Source of the DNA: Tridacna crocea
Taxonomy: Eukaryota > Mollusca > Bivalvia > Cardiida > Cardiidae
DNA length: 64,000 nt
NCBI GenBank assembly: GCA_943736015.1
Contig: OX031069.1
Coordinates: forward strand, 20,217,235-20,281,234
Direction of reading: 5' to 3'
The position numbers and the translations under genes are program-made. This document shows, piece by piece, positions 59,799 to 64,000 of this stretch. Below the pieces are notes generated by a model. It was not told the origin of the DNA. It did no database searches and worked only from the letters and a program-made list of their open reading frames with translations. Position 1 is the first letter of the stretch, and every line of letters starts with the position of its first letter.

Positions 59799-60028
59799 TT
59801 AACTCTTTACCACAGAATGACGGCTATTAAAACCATTGAGAAAAGAAGCCTTTCGAAAACATTTTGGGAAAAGGAGAAAATGCTGGTAACCAGCATTTTC
59901 TCCTTTTCCCACAATGTTTTCAACCCTATCAAGATCAAAATTTCATCATTTGAGTCAAATTTCAATTGTCGTCTGCAAATGCTTTCAATTTGGACATGGC
60001 TAAAATTTTGTCGTCTGGTAAAGGATCA
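59799..60028 (+). mobile_element. Family A MITE upstream of transporter exon 1
   Basis: TTAACTCTTTACCACAGAAT left end; hairpin centred near 59889; right flank of the CAATTTGGACATGGCTAAAA subgroup. Confidence 0.8.
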
Positions 60029-60251
60029 AAGGATTTAGAATACCAATCACAACTTGATTATGCACATCCCGGATTTGTGTTGCATGATTAACTCCTGGGC
60101 TACAGAACCTTTTGCGGAAAGTGTAGATCAGGATCAGACTGCACAGAAGGAGCAGTCTGATCAATGATCTACAGATTCGGACAAAGACATATCAATTTTC
60201 CCAAAACTTTGAAAAAGCAATTTTTTTTCTCTCGGCTTGTTGTTTTTTCAT

Positions 60252-60546
60252 TTAACCCTTTACCTAAACAACAAAATTTGGGACTGGTCCAAATTGAAAG
60301 CTTTTGCAGACGACAAAAAAAAACATAATTCCATAAATGAAATTTATTTCCAGCAGGGTAAAGAAGCCTTTTGAAAACATCGTGGGAAACGGAGAAAATG
60401 CTGGTAACCAGCATTTTCTCATTTTCCCACAATGTTTTCTACCCTTCACAAAACAAATTTCAAATTTTCAGTCACTTTTGTTTTGTCGTCTGCAAAAGCT
60501 TTCGATTTGGAAAAACCTAAAATTATGTCGTTTGGTAATGAGTTAA
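60252..60546. mobile_element. Head-to-head chimera of two family A MITEs
   Basis: Both outer ends are the same (right) end of family A: TTAACCCTTTACCTAAACAA on the left and TTTGGTAATGAGTTAA on the right. The switch is at about 60360, and one hairpin is centred near 60405. Confidence 0.75.
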
Positions 60547-60611
60547 GGCAATCTTATGCAGGATCGCAATTGCCATTTGATTCATGCCCCGTCGGAAATG
60601 GGGTTAACACT

Positions 60612-60832
60612 TTAACACACAATGACGACATTTAACTTCCCTGAGGAAGAAGCCTTTTTTGAAACATTGCGGGAAAAGGAGAAAATGCTGGTTACTAGCA
60701 TTTTCTCCTTTTCCTACAAAGTTTTCTACTCTATCAAAGCAAAATTGCCTGATTTGAACCATTATGAATTCATCGCCTACAAATGTTTTCGTGTTGGATA
60801 GGTCTAACATTCTGCCGTGTGGTGAAACGCAT
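60612..60832 (+). mobile_element. Family A MITE
   Basis: TTAACACACAATGACGACAT left end, hairpin near 60690 (loop TGGTTACTA), TTTGAACCATTATGAATTC right flank (third flank subgroup). Confidence 0.75.
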
Positions 60833-61381
60833 CTTCACAAGGTAGGCCTATCGTTCAAGGTCAGTCTGCTCGGGCTGCGACCATTTCTGCGCAGTCTGCG
60901 AAGGCTGACCTTGACGCATTTTTTTTTTTGGTCAGTTTCAAGTATGTCAAGGAACCAGACTATCTCATTATTCAGTTGCTTGTAGCACAAAATGGATTAT
61001 AATGATCCATGATTTGAATTGTCATTGCTTGCTTGGTAAAATGCATCACATGCATGCATTAAGCCCCTTTTTGACAGAGCATGGACCCGGCAAAGTTTGC
61101 TTAAATACATGGCTAAACTGACTCAACAATCTTTGATGAAATTTGAAGGAAAAAAAACACTGTGGAAAAAGGATGACAATGGGTTTTTTTAATTCCTTTT
61201 CCCTCATGGGGCGTTAAAAAATTATGACTGATAATAAAGTAATAAAGCAGTGGAGACAGGTATGTTCCGGCGGAAGTTTTAACAACAGAGATAGAAGCAC
61301 GTGAGAAATATTACATATTTGATAAAGCGGAGATTCAACGCCATGACATTCATTGTCATAGTTCAATCTCAAACAAAACAC

Positions 61382-61516
61382 TTAATCCTTTCCCATATGG
61401 CAAGATTTTGTACTGTTCCAAATTTAAAACAGATGCAACAGTAAAATGTGGCCCAATTGACGAGGTTTGTCTTTGATAGGATTGAAAAGATTGCGGGAAA
61501 AGGAGAAAATGCTGGC
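61382..61516 (-). mobile_element. Family A MITE half, broken in its hairpin
   Basis: TTAATCCTTTCCCATATGGC to GGGAAAAGGAGAAAATGCTG, then a switch to tRNA-like sequence at the hairpin apex. Confidence 0.65.
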
Positions 61517-61575
61517 TGGAGTCGAACCCGTGCGGGTGCTCGTTTATTGATATTTAAAACACCAACACCTTAACC
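61516..61575 (-). other. tRNA-like fragment (Leu/Ser type) inside repeat DNA
   Basis: The minus strand reads GGTTAAGGTGTTGG, a 5-bp anticodon stem with a 7-base loop TTTTAAA, a variable arm, and CGGGTTCGACTCC (B box). There is no acceptor stem and the loop would give anticodon UUA, so it is a pseudogene or SINE head. It abuts a family A element cut off in its central hairpin. Confidence 0.45.
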
Positions 61576-61848
61576 CTTACCAAGCAATTCCTGGTTTTTA
61601 CAACCCTAAGACAGAGGCCCTTAGATAACATTGTGGGAAAAGGAGAAAATGCTGGTAACCAGCATTTTCTCCTTTTCCCACAATGTTTTCTACCCAGCTA
61701 GTAAAAAGAATAAATTTTTGAGTTATGTTATAGAAGCTTTTTGAAAAGATTGCGGGAACGGAGAAAATGCTGGTAACCAGCATTTTCTCCTTTTCCCACA
61801 ATCTTTTCAAAATCATTAAAACCTGGGATTATGTTCTGAACTCTTGAC
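61570..61848 (+). mobile_element. Two abutting truncated family A MITEs
   Basis: Complete hairpins centred near 61655 and 61773. The second lacks its left end and has AGATTGCGGG in place of ACATTGTGGG. Confidence 0.75.
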
Positions 61849-62066
61849 CACACAATCCATACTTTTAACGACCCTTAGAAAGAAGCCTTTTGAAAACATT
61901 ATGGGAAAAGGAGAAAATGCTGGTAACCAGCATTTTCTCCTTTTCCCACAATGTTTTTCTCCTTTATCAAACCAAATTTCAATTTTTCAGTTACATTTAT
62001 TTTGTTGTCTGCAAATACTTTCAATTTAGACCAGTCTATGATTTTGTAGTTTGGTATAGAGTTTAA
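61848..62066 (+). mobile_element. Family A MITE
   Basis: GACCACACAATCCATACTTT left end, hairpin centred near 61925, TTTGGTATAGAGTTTAA right end. Confidence 0.8.
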
Positions 62067-62496
62067 CACTTTTGAATAGAGTGGTCCCTCTAAAGATGGG
62101 TTTGGAGAAAATTGTTGAAAGGACGAACAGGCGGAAGATCTGCATTTTCGCCTTTTGTCTCAATTTTTTCTAGCCTCCAAAATGCATAAACCACCTGTTG
62201 TGCCACATAATATGAACTTGTCGTCTGTAACTGCTTGCAAAAACAAAAAGGCAGACAAGCTTAACATTGTAGCTTGGAAAAGAGTGAAATGTTTTACGAC
62301 TGGATTGCATGTTTCTATGTTAGAGTCGAATGCTGTTTAAAAACACAATTAAGCTTTATACATTCAGTCTGATCCATAACCTTCGCGGCTTTACCTCTGT
62401 CTGTATTTACCTTGCGTATCACAATTTATGTTAGCCTGTCGAAGGCAGTGGACAAGATCAGACTGCACGACCGTCGAGTCAAATCTTTCCGTAAAA

Positions 62497-62722
62497 AAAC
62501 CTTTAACAAACAATCCCTGGTCTTAACGACCCCAAGGAAGAAGACTTCAGTAAACACTGTGGGAAAAGGAGAAAATGCTGGCAACCAGCATTTTCTCCTT
62601 TTCCCAAATTGTTTTGTACCCTGTGGAAATAAATTTCAAGTTTTGAATTATGTTTATTTTGTCGTCTGCAAATGCTTTCAATTTGGACCAGTCTAAAATT
62701 TTGTCGTTTGGGTAAAGGGTAA
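62497..62722 (+). mobile_element. Family A MITE
   Basis: ACCTTTAACAAACAATCCCT left end, hairpin centred near 62583 (loop TGGCAACCA), GTTTGGGTAAAGGGT right end. Confidence 0.8.
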
Positions 62723-62811
62723 AATGAATATTTTAGGCCGAAAGTACTAACCCAAATAATGAAATTTCAAACTTATTTTTAGACACAAAATATCCCCTTG
62801 CCGGACAGAGT

Positions 62812-62880
62812 TGATCCAAGATCAGACTGCACGTTTCGTGCAGTCTGATCTTGATCTACACTGTCCGCAAAAGGTCAGCA
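62812..62880. repeat. Family D hairpin element
   Basis: AAGATCAGACTGCACGTTTC .. GTGCAGTCTGATCTTGATCT, then ACTGTCCGCAAAAGGTCA, the conserved right tail. Confidence 0.7.
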
Positions 62881-63314
62881 GTCTCGGGACTAAAGAGTCA
62901 ATCAACTAATTTCCACTTCACTTTTTTTTCGTAGGCTTTTAAATCATCGCAACAAATGAATAAATTTCTTAGACAGTCATTGAAACTAGAACAGAATACC
63001 CCTCGTGGCGAAGCTTACAACAAGAACATGAACGATTCTAAATGCCCTATGCATAAAAATACTTTTCAAAAGTATCGTCACAGATGGAGAAATTGCTGGG
63101 AAAGGTCAAATTCTCTATTATCTGTAATATTATCCAATACCATTTATTACTTATGAATTTTACCATTTAAGATAAATTAAACTTTTTTTTTCCGCCCACT
63201 AACACCTTCAGCGGAAGAAAAAAATATATAACACAAACAAACACGTTTCGAAGGTTGAATGAAAAAAAAAACCCAATGAAATCTAGAATCATTTTTCGAC
63301 AAGCGGATAGTAAA
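62880..63314. other. Stretch upstream of the transporter without recognised features
   Basis: AT-rich, poly-T and poly-A runs. No exon with a convincing donor in the transporter's direction was found, so the first, non-coding exon may lie beyond 64000. Confidence 0.4.
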
Positions 63315-63537
63315 GCACAGTGATCAGACTGCACGTTCTTTGCAGACTGATCTTGATCCGTCCGCAAATGCCCCTATGATCCCCATTTTAGCTGAAATGG
63401 TGCATGAAAAATCTGGCATTCTTTCCCATACGAAGCAACATTCATCGATTAACAATCTAAGACATATAACATTATATTCTGAAATGAAATCTATTTGAAT
63501 TAAAAAAAGATATTTCGGCTTAACAGAACAACCAGAA

Positions 63538-63758
63538 GATACCACACAATGACGGCTTTTAACACCCCTGAAAGGAAAGGCTTTTGAAAACATTGTGGGA
63601 AAAGGAGAAAATGCTGGTTACCAGCATTTTCTCCTCTTCCCACAATGTTTTCTTCCCTTTCAAAGAAAAATCATATCATATGCGCCACATTGAAACTGTC
63701 ATCAGCAAATGCTTTCAATTCGGATAGGTCTAAAATCCTGTCATGTGGTAAGGGGGTA
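63538..63758 (+). mobile_element. Family A MITE
   Basis: GATACCACACAATGACGGCT left end, hairpin near 63617 (loop TGGTTACCA), CATGTGGTAAGGGGG right end. Confidence 0.78.
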
Positions 63759-64000
63759 ATCAAAGACCAGGCAGTACATTTTGTGCTGTCTGATCTTGAT
63801 CTATGTCTCCGTAAATGTTTTCGTAATCATCGCCTGAGCAGCTTAAGTACATAAGATTAATCTGGCATTCTTTATCTAACGATGAAACACACTATCAATA
63901 AACAAATAAAAACATATACATACTGAAATGAAATGTATTTGAATCACATTCATACGTGTATATGAATACTTTAAATACATTTAGCGTGAACGTATCCCAA

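Overview
The window is animal nuclear DNA: genes are split into short exons with GT..AG introns, there are tRNA-derived SINEs, a LINE reverse-transcriptase relic and very many miniature inverted-repeat elements (MITEs). The protein families and the MITE landscape, especially GC-rich hairpins built on CAGCCTGCGCAG, suggest a lophotrochozoan, most likely a bivalve mollusc. The species is not determined.

Two protein genes can be supported, both on the minus strand. (1) Positions 59575 down to 21271 hold 22 coding exons of an SLC4-family Na+-coupled bicarbonate transporter (NBC/NDAE group). The exon phases join without conflict into 3105 nt (1034 residues plus stop). The N-terminal cytoplasmic domain comes from 59575-35178 and the membrane domain plus tail from 33426-21271. 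(2) Positions 11316 down to 8152 hold the first four coding exons of a BTB/POZ protein resembling insect serine-enriched protein (GPRS). Its later exons are not seen and probably lie beyond the left edge.

Layout: 1-2482 is one copy of a segment repeated at 13731-16282. 2420-8150 is intergenic or intronic sequence with a SINE and decayed MITEs. 8152-11316 is the BTB gene. 11317-21270 separates the genes and holds SINEs, the second copy of the segment, a 5'-truncated frameshifted LINE and a MITE cluster. 21271-59575 is the transporter gene, with introns packed with MITEs, some nested. 59576-64000 lies upstream of its first coding exon and is again MITE-dense.

The unusual content is in the repeats. 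Family A is a TTAA-flanked MITE of about 230 bp with a roughly 50-bp near-perfect central hairpin, which I read in about 26 copies; the hairpin is better conserved than the flanks that define its subfamilies. Family C is a 261-bp element whose ends and 4-bp target duplication can be fixed from nested insertions inside the window. Families F, G and H share one architecture: a long fold-back hairpin joined through a short A/T spacer to a body with its own terminal inverted repeats. The intron after transporter exon 12 carries a tandem array of decayed copies of that exon's 3' end and donor site.

All exon limits come from reading splice signals, frame and family resemblance by eye. No alignment or database search was run.
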